Shown: piece after piece, positions 1 to 6,205 of the stretch | How positions within the stretch are numbered: position 1 is the first letter of the stretch | Layout of the letters: each line of letters opens with the position of its first letter | Made by a program: the position numbers and the translations under genes | NCBI GenBank assembly: GCA_027486155.1 | Contig: JAIXPR010000349.1 | Span: 1 to 14,756, forward strand | Direction: 5' to 3' | Origin: Pseudomonadota bacterium | Lineage (GTDB): Bacteria > Bdellovibrionota_C > UBA2361 > OMII01 | DNA: 14,756 nt | The notes under the pieces: model-generated | Database searches by the model: none | Told to the model about the DNA's origin: nothing | What the model saw: only the letters and a program-made list of their open reading frames with translations

Positions 1-262
1 GCCAGGAATGGCCGCCCTCCCATCTATCGCCACACGGGAGGGCGAGCATTGCTACTCGCCGGGATGCCGCGCACCGCTGATGACCTTCGCCTCACGTAAT
101 CACTCGGCGGTCGGGGACGACCGCCCTCCCATCCATCGCCACACGGGAGGGCGACCGTCCTCGGTCGCCGGGATGCCGCGCATCGCATTCGGCTTTCGCC
201 TTACGGAACCACATGGCGGCCAGGAATGGCCGCCCTCCCATCTATCGCCACACGGGAGGGCG
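1..262. repeat. 109-bp tandem repeat array with nested hairpins (left end open)
   Basis: The sequence shows a unit repeated with an exact 109-bp period: copies at 1-109 and 110-218, and 44 bp of a third at 219-262. Bases 1-44 and 219-262 are identical. Each unit holds the inverted repeat CGCCCTCCC/GGGAGGGCG (13-21/36-44, 122-130/145-153, 231-239/254-262) around a 14-nt loop. Flanking it are local hairpins with 8-bp arms and 4-nt loops: 106-113/118-125 (loop GGGA), 215-222/227-234 (loop GGAA), 150-157/162-169 (loop TCCT) and 41-48/53-60 (loop TTGC, one mismatch). Arm sequences differ between copies while pairing is kept. The array probably continues off the left edge. ORFs through it (8-283, 226-348) lack any recognisable protein and are taken as non-coding. 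Confidence 0.9.
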
Positions 263-348
263 GTCATCATCCACGTCCATTAGGTGTTTTCCTGAACCCA
301 TTTCTCAGCTACATAGAGAACGTTCTTTCACATTTAAAAGGCTCATCC

Positions 349-729
349 ATGTCCACCGAACGAAATCCCGCTATCCGCGCTATCATGATGCCTCGCGACA
401 CAAACGCTTTGGGTAGCATCTTCGGAGGACACATCCTCAGCCTGATCGACTTGGCGGCGGGTCAACACGCGCGCTCTATCGCGCCCAAGAAGTACGTCAC
501 GAAGATCATGCGAGAGGTTCAATTTATCGCGCCGGTGTACGTGGGAGACTCTGTCAGCTTCTATTGCTCAACGATCAAGACCGGTCGCACCTCCATAACC
601 ATCCAGATCGACGTTGAGGCTTCGCGAGGCATCGATCAGGTGCACACCCTGCGGGTCACAACCGCAGAGGTTGTCATGGTCGCGGTCGATAGCAACAACA
701 GACCGATCCCTGTCTTTGAAGAAGTGTAA
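349..729 (+). CDS. YciA-like hotdog-fold acyl-CoA thioesterase
   Basis: Likely hydrolyses acyl-CoA to free acid and CoA in the cytoplasm. The 126-residue product begins MSTERNPAIRAIMMPRDTNA and has the family hallmark near residues 14-40: MPxDTNxxGxIFGGxIL then a DLAAGxHA helix, with D34 in the place of the usual catalytic acid of the hotdog helix. Length fits single-domain YciA-type enzymes (about 130 residues). An in-frame ATG at 226 would start inside the repeat array and add 41 residues with no family similarity. The ATG at 349, with AAGG about 8 nt before it, is preferred. A perfect 10-bp palindrome AGAACGTTCT lies at 317-326, just upstream, and could be an operator. It stands alone on the plus strand, convergent with ribE 27 bp downstream. 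Substrate chain length cannot be read from sequence. Confidence 0.88.
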   Translation: MSTERNPAIRAIMMPRDTNALGSIFGGHILSLIDLAAGQHARSIAPKKYVTKIMREVQFIAPVYVGDSVSFYCSTIKTGRTSITIQIDVEASRGIDQVHTLRVTTAEVVMVAVDSNNRPIPVFEEV

Positions 730-756
730 AGGAATCCGCCCTGTAGTCGACTTCAG

Positions 757-1374
757 CTAATGTGCTCGCTGCGCGAGCACCCGCTCCACGGTATCGACAA
801 TAGCCTGCGTCGATCGATCTACTTCTACGTTCACCTCGTCCCCGATTGCAGCCGTTCCAAAGGTCGTCTTCGCAAGGGTCTCGGGAATGAGGGATATCGT
901 AAATCGTGATGCGGCTCTATCGACGCCGGTAATCGTCAGACTCGCGCCATTGAGCGATATATAGCCCTTCTCAAAGATATACTTAGTCCACTCGGCTGGC
1001 ACCTGAAAGGTAACGACCTTGCTATGCTCAAGCCTCTCGATGCCCGCGATCATCGCCACGACATCAACATGGCCAGAGAGGATGTGTCCTCCAACTTCAT
1101 CGCCAAACTTAAGCGAACGCTCCACGTTCAGGAGGGCTGCCTCTTTCAGATTCTTAAAGGAGGTCCGGACGAGCGTTTCCGGAACCATATCAAAGGTCGC
1201 CTCATCACCCTGAAAAGATGTCACAGTCAAGCAACACCCATGAACCGACACGCTCGCTCCGATAGTAATTGAAGCGAGAAAGCCGGCCGGAAACCCGAGG
1301 CGGATGGTCACGATATCCGCTTTCCGTTCGATCGATATAACTCGCGCCTGCCCCTGAACGATGCCGGTAAACAT
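757..1374 (-). CDS. ribE: riboflavin synthase, alpha chain
   Basis: Catalyses dismutation of two 6,7-dimethyl-8-ribityllumazine molecules to riboflavin plus a pyrimidinedione, the last step of riboflavin synthesis, as a cytoplasmic trimer. The 205-residue product starts with the diagnostic MFTGIV. It has two lumazine-binding half domains: residues 1 to about 95 (HGCCLTV at 45-51, GDEVGGHILSGHVD at 91-104) and about 97-190 (LNGASLTI at 141-148, IPETLAKTTF at 163-172). Length is typical. It is the last gene of the minus-strand run, 11 bp after engB, so probably co-transcribed with ccmC-ccmD-engB. No FMN riboswitch or other rib genes are seen nearby. The symbol follows the ribE usage; some genomes call this ribC. 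Confidence 0.95.
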   Translation of the reverse strand: MFTGIVQGQARVISIERKADIVTIRLGFPAGFLASITIGASVSVHGCCLTVTSFQGDEATFDMVPETLVRTSFKNLKEAALLNVERSLKFGDEVGGHILSGHVDVVAMIAGIERLEHSKVVTFQVPAEWTKYIFEKGYISLNGASLTITGVDRAASRFTISLIPETLAKTTFGTAAIGDEVNVEVDRSTQAIVDTVERVLAQRAH

Positions 1375-1385
1375 GTCTTCCTCAC

Positions 1386-1997
1386 TTACAGGAGCGAAAT
1401 CACTCGAGCCCAGATACTGGCCGGCGATATTCCATCGCCTGTGCCGAGGATATCCCCACGCTCAAGTCCGAAACCGTTGGCGACATCTTTGAGAAGTCGT
1501 TCGTGCTGACTTCTTTTCTCCTTGTCGAGTTTGGTAGCGACTATCAGACAGTGAACCCCTGCCTCGATGCAGATGCGCTGGATAGAAACCTCGTCGACCT
1601 CAGGCCGCCGCCGACAATCATTCAGCAAGATAACCGTGCGAAGCTGTCGACGATTGCGAAGGTAATCAACGGTTAAACGAGATATCTCCTCCCGCTCCTC
1701 CTTCGACAGGCGCGCGAACCCGAAGCCAGGCATGTCAACGAGATTAAGGTCGAACTCAGCGCCTTCAACGAGCCCGTCCACGTGATAAAAGTTGAGCTCT
1801 TGAGTGCATCCCGGACGACCACTCACACGAGCGATCTTTCGCTGGCAGAGCCGATTAACGAAGGTTGATTTACCCACGTTCGAACGACCAATAATGGCTA
1901 CCTCTGGAGCGGATTGCTTGCGAATAGCCGCGAGTGTCGGAGCGCCAAAAAGGAACTCCGCATGTTTGACGTGCAACGCTTCACTACTTTCGCCCAT
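1386..1997 (-). CDS. engB: ribosome biogenesis GTP-binding protein EngB/YsxC/YihA
   Basis: A TRAFAC GTPase needed for late large-ribosomal-subunit assembly, of 203 residues. Visible motifs are G1 GRSNVGKS (37-44), G2 region RPGCTQ (61-66), G3 DMPGFGFA (88-95) and G4 TKLDK (155-159). The G2 loop has Cys where most members have Lys (RPGKTQ). The C-terminal G5 region (about 184-196, LGTGDGISPASIW) fits the family only loosely. The ATG at 1997 is preceded on the minus strand by a purine-rich GGAGAGAGAGGG Shine-Dalgarno stretch lying within the end of ccmD, with which it overlaps by 14 bp, so translation is probably coupled. Placement between cytochrome maturation and riboflavin genes looks like an operon of unrelated housekeeping functions. 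Confidence 0.94.
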   Translation of the reverse strand: MGESSEALHVKHAEFLFGAPTLAAIRKQSAPEVAIIGRSNVGKSTFVNRLCQRKIARVSGRPGCTQELNFYHVDGLVEGAEFDLNLVDMPGFGFARLSKEEREEISRLTVDYLRNRRQLRTVILLNDCRRRPEVDEVSIQRICIEAGVHCLIVATKLDKEKRSQHERLLKDVANGFGLERGDILGTGDGISPASIWARVISLL

Positions 1998-2133
1998 CGG
2001 TTCCCTCTCTCTCCTTTGAGAACCGTTTCTCTAGTCGAGAAAGACGAACTCCAAGCGTGACGATGTAAACGGCCAAGATCGCCCACACCACGGTGTAGGA
2101 CCAAAACAGGGAAGGGAAGGTATCAGGCGTCAT
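1984..2133 (-). CDS. ccmD: CcmD-type small haem exporter membrane protein
   Basis: This small gene was read by hand from the minus strand. It gives 49 residues starting MTPDTFPSLF, with one membrane segment (about residues 9-31, WSYTVVWAILAVYIV core) followed by a basic, charged tail (RLSRLEKRFSKEREG). This is the usual CcmD pattern: a W-Y motif at the membrane start, a single helix, then an R-LE-R cytoplasmic tail. CcmD is known to stabilise the CcmABC complex and aid release of haem-loaded CcmE. The position, directly after ccmC, is the canonical one. Its ATG overlaps the ccmC end by 11 bp and its stop lies 14 bp inside engB. The call rests on size, hydrophobicity pattern and synteny, since CcmD sequences are poorly conserved. 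Confidence 0.85.
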   Translation of the reverse strand: MTPDTFPSLFWSYTVVWAILAVYIVTLGVRLSRLEKRFSKEREGTDGRK

Positions 2134-2812
2134 AGTGTATATCCTCAAGAGCGAGCGTTCGCGCGCGATCCTCGGCGCATCCGATTCGGTATCGTACCCA
2201 AATCAAAAGAGCGCAAAGAAGCAACATGCCAACAACCGAGATTCCGAAAGCTTGCCAATAGGAGGGGTCTCGAAGCCCTCCGTGCTCAATAACCTCAGGG
2301 TGGAGTCGAGCGCTTTGCGGCAACAACTTGATTGAGAGGTAAACGAGAGGAACCGATGCCGCCCCAAGGATCCCGAGGATCGAGCCATGCACGGCCGTCT
2401 TCGATGGATCACCGAAGTTACGGAGCACCGTAAACGAGAGAAAGATCAGCCATAGGACGAGAAACGTAACGAGGCGGGGCTCCTCCCACCGGAACCACGT
2501 ATTCCAGGCGCTATGTCCCCATATCATCCCCGTGATTAGCACGATGGTACACAGCACAAATCCCACCTCTCCAGCCGCGACCGAGAGAGCGTCATGCCTT
2601 TTATTTCGGCTGGTCAGGTAGCTTACGCTTGAGACGAACACGACGAAAAACGCCCCGTAACAGGCGAGCGCCGCGGCCACGTGAAAGTAAAAAACGCGTT
2701 GCACAGCGCCCATAATCTGCTCGTTCGGCACCACCATGAAGATGAAGTACTGAGCGACCCCGAGGAGGACGAGGGTTACGAGAGCCAAACCTGGAAAGAG
2801 TGCTGAATTCAT
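2123..2812 (-). CDS. ccmC: haem exporter subunit CcmC
   Basis: Integral membrane protein of the CcmABCD haem-handling complex, which presents haem to CcmE. From ATG 2812 the product is 229 residues with about six membrane segments. The haem-ligand histidines expected of the family appear as H44 (VQRVFYFHV) and H171 (SARLHPEV). The tryptophan-rich WWD region lies at 98-114 (WGHSAWNTWFRWEEPRL) and departs from the usual WGxxWxWDxRLT form. Start choice is uncertain: a TTG at 2884 with a better Shine-Dalgarno (GAGGGGG) would add 24 residues not expected in CcmC. The ATG at 2812 matches where family members start, but lacks a clear ribosome-binding site. The alkaline phosphatase gene ends 123 bp upstream. 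Confidence 0.92.
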   Translation of the reverse strand: MNSALFPGLALVTLVLLGVAQYFIFMVVPNEQIMGAVQRVFYFHVAAALACYGAFFVVFVSSVSYLTSRNKRHDALSVAAGEVGFVLCTIVLITGMIWGHSAWNTWFRWEEPRLVTFLVLWLIFLSFTVLRNFGDPSKTAVHGSILGILGAASVPLVYLSIKLLPQSARLHPEVIEHGGLRDPSYWQAFGISVVGMLLLCALLIWVRYRIGCAEDRARTLALEDIHYDA

Positions 2813-2824
2813 ACTGCTTGCGAC

Positions 2825-2854
2825 TTTATACCAACCATTAGCGACGATAAACAA
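2825..2854 (-). promoter_or_regulatory. possible sigma-70-type promoter before ccmC
   Basis: On the minus strand a TTGTTT (2849-2854) and a TATAAA (2825-2830) are spaced by 18 bp. Transcription would start only a few bases before ATG 2812, giving a nearly leaderless message. If translation instead starts at TTG 2884 this element lies within coding sequence. It is weak evidence, listed because it bears on the ccmC start and on whether the second ccm block is transcribed on its own. Confidence 0.25.
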
Positions 2855-2935
2855 CTGGGGCCGGTCGTAATGGCGAGACGCCAATGCCCCCTCGGATCAG
2901 CTACATACGGTCTCATTGGGACGATGCGCCTATGA

Positions 2936-4411
2936 TCACGTTCTTTCACGAGCCTGCATGAGAGCTAAGAGACGATCTCCGAACTCCCTTGTATTCATGA
3001 CTCCCCGAAAACGCTCTGCCCCCGGGCCACGAGCGAATATCGGTATAGGGGTACTGGTATGGGTACCCGTGCTCCAGGCGATATTCATTTGGGGAGTCAG
3101 AAGAGCGGCGAGGCGCGCCGACGCGATATAATGAGGATAGGGATAGAATACTGAACGCCACTCGGGACCGGAAAGCAATGTCTTGGCGCTCTCAACTGAG
3201 AGCTCTAGTCGCGTTCCGTCGCGCACCATCTCGCACAACTTCTCCGGTGTACGTTGCTCGGCGGGCAGGGCGGCGAATTCCCGCGAGATATCCGACAGAG
3301 AACGAGAGCTTGCGTCGAGAGTGTTAATTACATCCGATGCTCCAAAGTTGAGCTTGCTTCCCTCCGACGACTTGAACGTCACACCATCAGAAGGTTCACC
3401 CGTATAGGAAAAGCCGAAGCCTCCAGTTTCATGGTCTCCTGTCATCAGCACCAAGGTATCCGGATGTTCTTGGCGGAATCGCTCGATCACCGCGACCAGC
3501 GTCGCCAGGCGCTTCATCTCAGCCAAGAGCCACCCAGCGTCATTCGCGTGACCAGCCCAATCGATCTGGCCAGCCTCAACCATGAGAAAAAAACCGTTCG
3601 GATTCTCTAAGAGAGTCAGGGCGCGCTGGGTCATCTCCGCGAGGGTCGGCTCCCGATCCCGACCTTCGTGAAAGGCGTCTCCCATGTTCTTTGTGGCGAA
3701 AAGTCCAAGCACCGGCAGTGATGCCCGCGAGAGTTCCCGTTTGTCACGAACCACGTGATAGCCACGCCCCAGCGCGTTCGAAAGAGGATTAAGCGAATCT
3801 CGCCGCTCACTCGTCACAGAACCGACCGCGAACGGAAGGGCCCCCTGCGCCGCGGCGTCTCTTGGAAGAAAATACGAAAGTCCACCTGAGAGCATAACAT
3901 CCAACGGGCTGTTGGAGAGCTTCCAAGCGATCGAGTCCTCCATGGAACGATGCTCCTCGTGAACACCAAAACTCGCGGGAGTCGCGTGGGTTAATCGGGT
4001 GTCAGATATTGCCCCTGCGCGCATGCCGAGCTTTTTAGCCACCTCAACAGCGTTCTCACAAGGAAGGGAGTGTGCGTCGATTCCGACCTGCTGCGGTTCA
4101 CATCCACAACCAGAGGAGAGCTGCGTCGCCGCGCAAGCCGAGTCGTTGACCAGATGCTTTTCCGTAAAAGGAATATGGAGGCCAACGAGCGAAGAGTCGC
4201 AGAATTGCGTGAATTTTTTTATTGTTTCTTGGCGATGTCGACTGAAGCGCTCGTGAGCGAAGGCGAGCGCGATCTGCTGCGGCCCCATTCCGTCGCCAAT
4301 GATCACAATGACATTCTTGGGAGCCAGTGAAGAGAGACTCGAGGGGAGAGTGGCACGCGAGGCGCATCCACAAAGACACAACAGCAAGATAGTCAGCCTT
4401 CGCAATCGCAT
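2936..4411 (-). CDS. PhoA-family alkaline phosphatase, predicted lipoprotein
   Basis: A metal-dependent phosphomonoesterase predicted to act outside the cytoplasm. The 491-residue product has an N-terminal RLRR, a hydrophobic core and a lipobox-like LCGC (Cys16), so it is probably lipid-anchored. Motifs match the alkaline phosphatase fold: IGDGMG (metal Asp40), NDSACAAT (nucleophile Ser91), SDTRLTHATP (137-146), VEAGQIDWAGHAND (Glu279, Asp284, His288), TGDHETGG (Asp326, His327) and a late THT (His451). All expected metal ligands seem present. ATG 4411 is chosen because it starts the signal peptide and has GGAG 8 nt upstream; an upstream extension to 4456 adds nothing useful. A weak TTGTCG/TAGTTA pair at 4451-4456/4429-4434 could be its promoter. 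It sits between ccmB and ccmC, which is unusual. Confidence 0.92.
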   Translation of the reverse strand: MRLRRLTILLLCLCGCASRATLPSSLSSLAPKNVIVIIGDGMGPQQIALAFAHERFSRHRQETIKKFTQFCDSSLVGLHIPFTEKHLVNDSACAATQLSSGCGCEPQQVGIDAHSLPCENAVEVAKKLGMRAGAISDTRLTHATPASFGVHEEHRSMEDSIAWKLSNSPLDVMLSGGLSYFLPRDAAAQGALPFAVGSVTSERRDSLNPLSNALGRGYHVVRDKRELSRASLPVLGLFATKNMGDAFHEGRDREPTLAEMTQRALTLLENPNGFFLMVEAGQIDWAGHANDAGWLLAEMKRLATLVAVIERFRQEHPDTLVLMTGDHETGGFGFSYTGEPSDGVTFKSSEGSKLNFGASDVINTLDASSRSLSDISREFAALPAEQRTPEKLCEMVRDGTRLELSVESAKTLLSGPEWRSVFYPYPHYIASARLAALLTPQMNIAWSTGTHTSTPIPIFARGPGAERFRGVMNTREFGDRLLALMQARERT

Positions 4412-4564
4412 ATGAGAAGCTCCGCCAATAACTAAATAACTAAGACGTCTCGACAACAGTACTATGGCGTCTCCCTGCTGTCACGAAGGCTCCCCGAGGC
4501 CGTTATCGATAGGACCGCGAGCCGACGAGACTCACGAAACGAGCCCCATGGCGACTACCTCGCG

Positions 4565-5254
4565 CTACTCTTTTATCGCCATCTCGAAGAGGTTAATCCC
4601 CGCCACCATGTAGAGCGTCTCAGCGCACAGAAGGATAATCGGCCACGGAGTTCCCTCATTTAGCGCGCCGTTGAGCACCAACTCCATGGTCATCTCCATG
4701 CCACACAGGAACACGGGAAAGAGAACTGGAAGCGAGATAATCGGGAGAAGGATCCCTTTGAGCTTAGAGGTGCTGGCGACCGCGGCAAGCAGAGCTAGCA
4801 GCGAGGCGAGCGCGCTCGACGCGCCGATACCGACAATACAGAGAGAACCAAGAATCCCCGAAACATCCTTATCAAGACTTAAGGCAAGGAGAAGCACTAA
4901 CAACACGAAGCTCACCGAGAAGAAGAGCGTCATGACCACAACTTTAGCCAGGTACATCTGCGCGCCCGAAACGCCGCTTAAGAGGAGCCCCTCAAATCCC
5001 CTCCCCTCGAGCTCCTGCTCGTTGAACCGCGTCACCGATGTCGTGCTTGAGAGCATAAACACGACCCATAAGAGCATGGGATAGATCTTCTCGGCCGTAG
5101 CGACATCGAGCACAGCGGAGCTGACGCCGGCGCCAACAAGAACAGAGAAGAGAACCGCGTTACACGCTAAGAGGGTAAAGAGCTCCTTGCTGCGCCACTC
5201 AAGCCGCCACTCCTTCTGAATCAACACTCCGAGCGTCCTCAGCCAACGAATCAT
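4565..5254 (-). CDS. ccmB: haem exporter membrane subunit CcmB
   Basis: Membrane permease partner of the CcmA ATPase in the cytochrome c maturation ABC complex. The 229-residue product begins with a short cytoplasmic stretch (MIRWLRTLGVLIQKEWRLEWR, the family-typical K(D)xRxExR region at about 14-22). About six membrane segments follow, with the conserved FxxExExxxxEGLLLS-like region at about residues 77-94 (RFNEQELEGRGFEGLLLSG). Length and topology fit CcmB. Its ATG overlaps the ccmA stop (ATGA, 4 bp), so the two are coupled. 153 bp without a clear terminator separate it from the alkaline phosphatase gene. Confidence 0.95.
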   Translation of the reverse strand: MIRWLRTLGVLIQKEWRLEWRSKELFTLLACNAVLFSVLVGAGVSSAVLDVATAEKIYPMLLWVVFMLSSTTSVTRFNEQELEGRGFEGLLLSGVSGAQMYLAKVVVMTLFFSVSFVLLVLLLALSLDKDVSGILGSLCIVGIGASSALASLLALLAAVASTSKLKGILLPIISLPVLFPVFLCGMEMTMELVLNGALNEGTPWPIILLCAETLYMVAGINLFEMAIKE

Positions 5255-5934
5255 CGGTTTACCTCCCGATACCGGTCGAGAACTCGGGATATGATTTCAC
5301 GAGAGGCGTCAGCCCCTGAATCGGCGACGACGTTCCCATCCGCGAGTACAACGACTCGGGTGGCTATTGGCGCCATACGGTGTAGATCATGCGTCGCTAT
5401 GAGGAAGGTGCTTCGCGCGTCGCCCTCGCTCCGTCGTCGCTCGATCTCCCCAAGGAGCAGCGATGTACCCTTCTCATCAAGGTTACTGGTCGGTTCATCG
5501 AGCAGGATCAGTTCCGGGTCGCCAAGGAACGCCCGAGCGATACCGACACGAGCCTGCATTCCCTTCGACAGCTCCGACAAAGGTCGATCAACAACCTTCG
5601 AGAGCTCTAGACGGCTCACCAATTCATTCCACTCCGACGCTCTCTGAACGGAGGCGAACAGCTTTATATTCTCCCGCACAGAGAGCCTTCCATACAGAAA
5701 GAGGTGATGAGAGAGGAATCCTATCCGCATCGTGGCCCGAGTCACGGAGCCCGAGTCGGGCCGGGCGAGACCAGCGATAACGCGCAGTAGGGTCGATTTA
5801 CCAGCGCCGTTCGCGCCAACAAGAAGCACAACCTCGCCCGAACCACACGAAAGGGAGAGCCGCTTAAGGACCGAGAGAGAACCGAAGGTCTTCGTAACGT
5901 CCTTAACGTCAAGCACTCTAGGCGACGCCTCCAT
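5251..5934 (-). CDS. ccmA: haem exporter ATP-binding subunit CcmA
   Basis: Cytoplasmic ABC ATPase that powers release of haem-loaded CcmE from CcmCD. The 227-residue product has Walker A GANGAGKST (40-48), the signature region LSKGMQAR (122-129), Walker B LILLDEP (142-148) and the H-loop His182 (ATHD). At the Q-loop position the sequence is FLSHHLFLYG (73-82), close to the CcmA form in which this loop reads GHQxxLY. The frame stays open to 6135, but that part is a shadow of the CcmI-like gene. ATG 5934 gives the normal CcmA length. It overlaps the end of the CcmI-like gene by 17 bp and the start of ccmB by 4 bp. Confidence 0.95.
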   Translation of the reverse strand: MEASPRVLDVKDVTKTFGSLSVLKRLSLSCGSGEVVLLVGANGAGKSTLLRVIAGLARPDSGSVTRATMRIGFLSHHLFLYGRLSVRENIKLFASVQRASEWNELVSRLELSKVVDRPLSELSKGMQARVGIARAFLGDPELILLDEPTSNLDEKGTSLLLGEIERRRSEGDARSTFLIATHDLHRMAPIATRVVVLADGNVVADSGADASREIISRVLDRYREVNR

Positions 5935-6205
5935 GCTTTTCGATCTCTGCGAGGACCGACGCGACCTCGGAGGACAGCGATCGTTTGGATTGGTCGAAGT
6001 CATCCTGCGACAGCTTGCCCATTGAAAAATCCATCTCCAGGTCCTTGAGCGAGCGTAGCGCTCGCTCCTTGGCATCGAGCAATGGGCCCAAGGTGCCTTC
6101 GGTAGCCGAACCATAGTTTGGCATCGCCGTCTCAAAGAGGGGGCTTAGGACGTACCATACGACGAAGAGCGAAAGAACGAGAGATGCGATTATTCCGAAA
6201 CTCAT
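5918..6205 (-). CDS. small CcmI-like membrane-anchored protein of the ccm operon
   Basis: A 95-residue protein with one N-terminal membrane segment (about residues 4-23, GIIASLVLSLFVVWYVLSPLF) and a helical, charged remainder. Residues 44-68 (LDAKERALRSLKDLEMDF then GKLSQDDF) match the short motif found after the N-terminal membrane segment of CcmI/CycH-type proteins (ALxxLKDLExDxxxGKLSxxDY). The tetratricopeptide part of full CcmI is absent, so it is called CcmI-like and not CcmI. It is locked between ccmF (ATGA overlap, 4 bp) and ccmA (17-bp overlap), which supports a role in cytochrome c maturation. What it binds is unknown. Confidence 0.75.
   Translation of the reverse strand: MSFGIIASLVLSLFVVWYVLSPLFETAMPNYGSATEGTLGPLLDAKERALRSLKDLEMDFSMGKLSQDDFDQSKRSLSSEVASVLAEIEKHGGVA

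Noticed and set aside
1..262. CRISPR array or integron cassette array
   Set aside because: The period is 109 bp with most of the unit conserved and structured, without short direct repeats separated by unique spacers; no cas or integrase gene and no attC core sites were seen.
8..283. 91-residue ORF through the repeat array
   Set aside because: It simply reads through the tandem repeats; alternative frames are equally open and no protein feature or ribosome-binding site supports it.
226..348. N-terminal extension of the thioesterase
   Set aside because: The extra 41 residues are encoded by the repeat unit and its flank, while family similarity begins at ATG 349.
4412..4564. Terminator or small gene between ccmB and the alkaline phosphatase
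   Set aside because: No stem followed by T residues and no credible ORF was found; only a weak promoter-like pair near 4429-4456.
5935..6135. N-terminal extension of CcmA
   Set aside because: The 67 extra residues are Arg/Ser-rich and are an out-of-frame reading of the CcmI-like gene; the normal ABC domain starts at ATG 5934.
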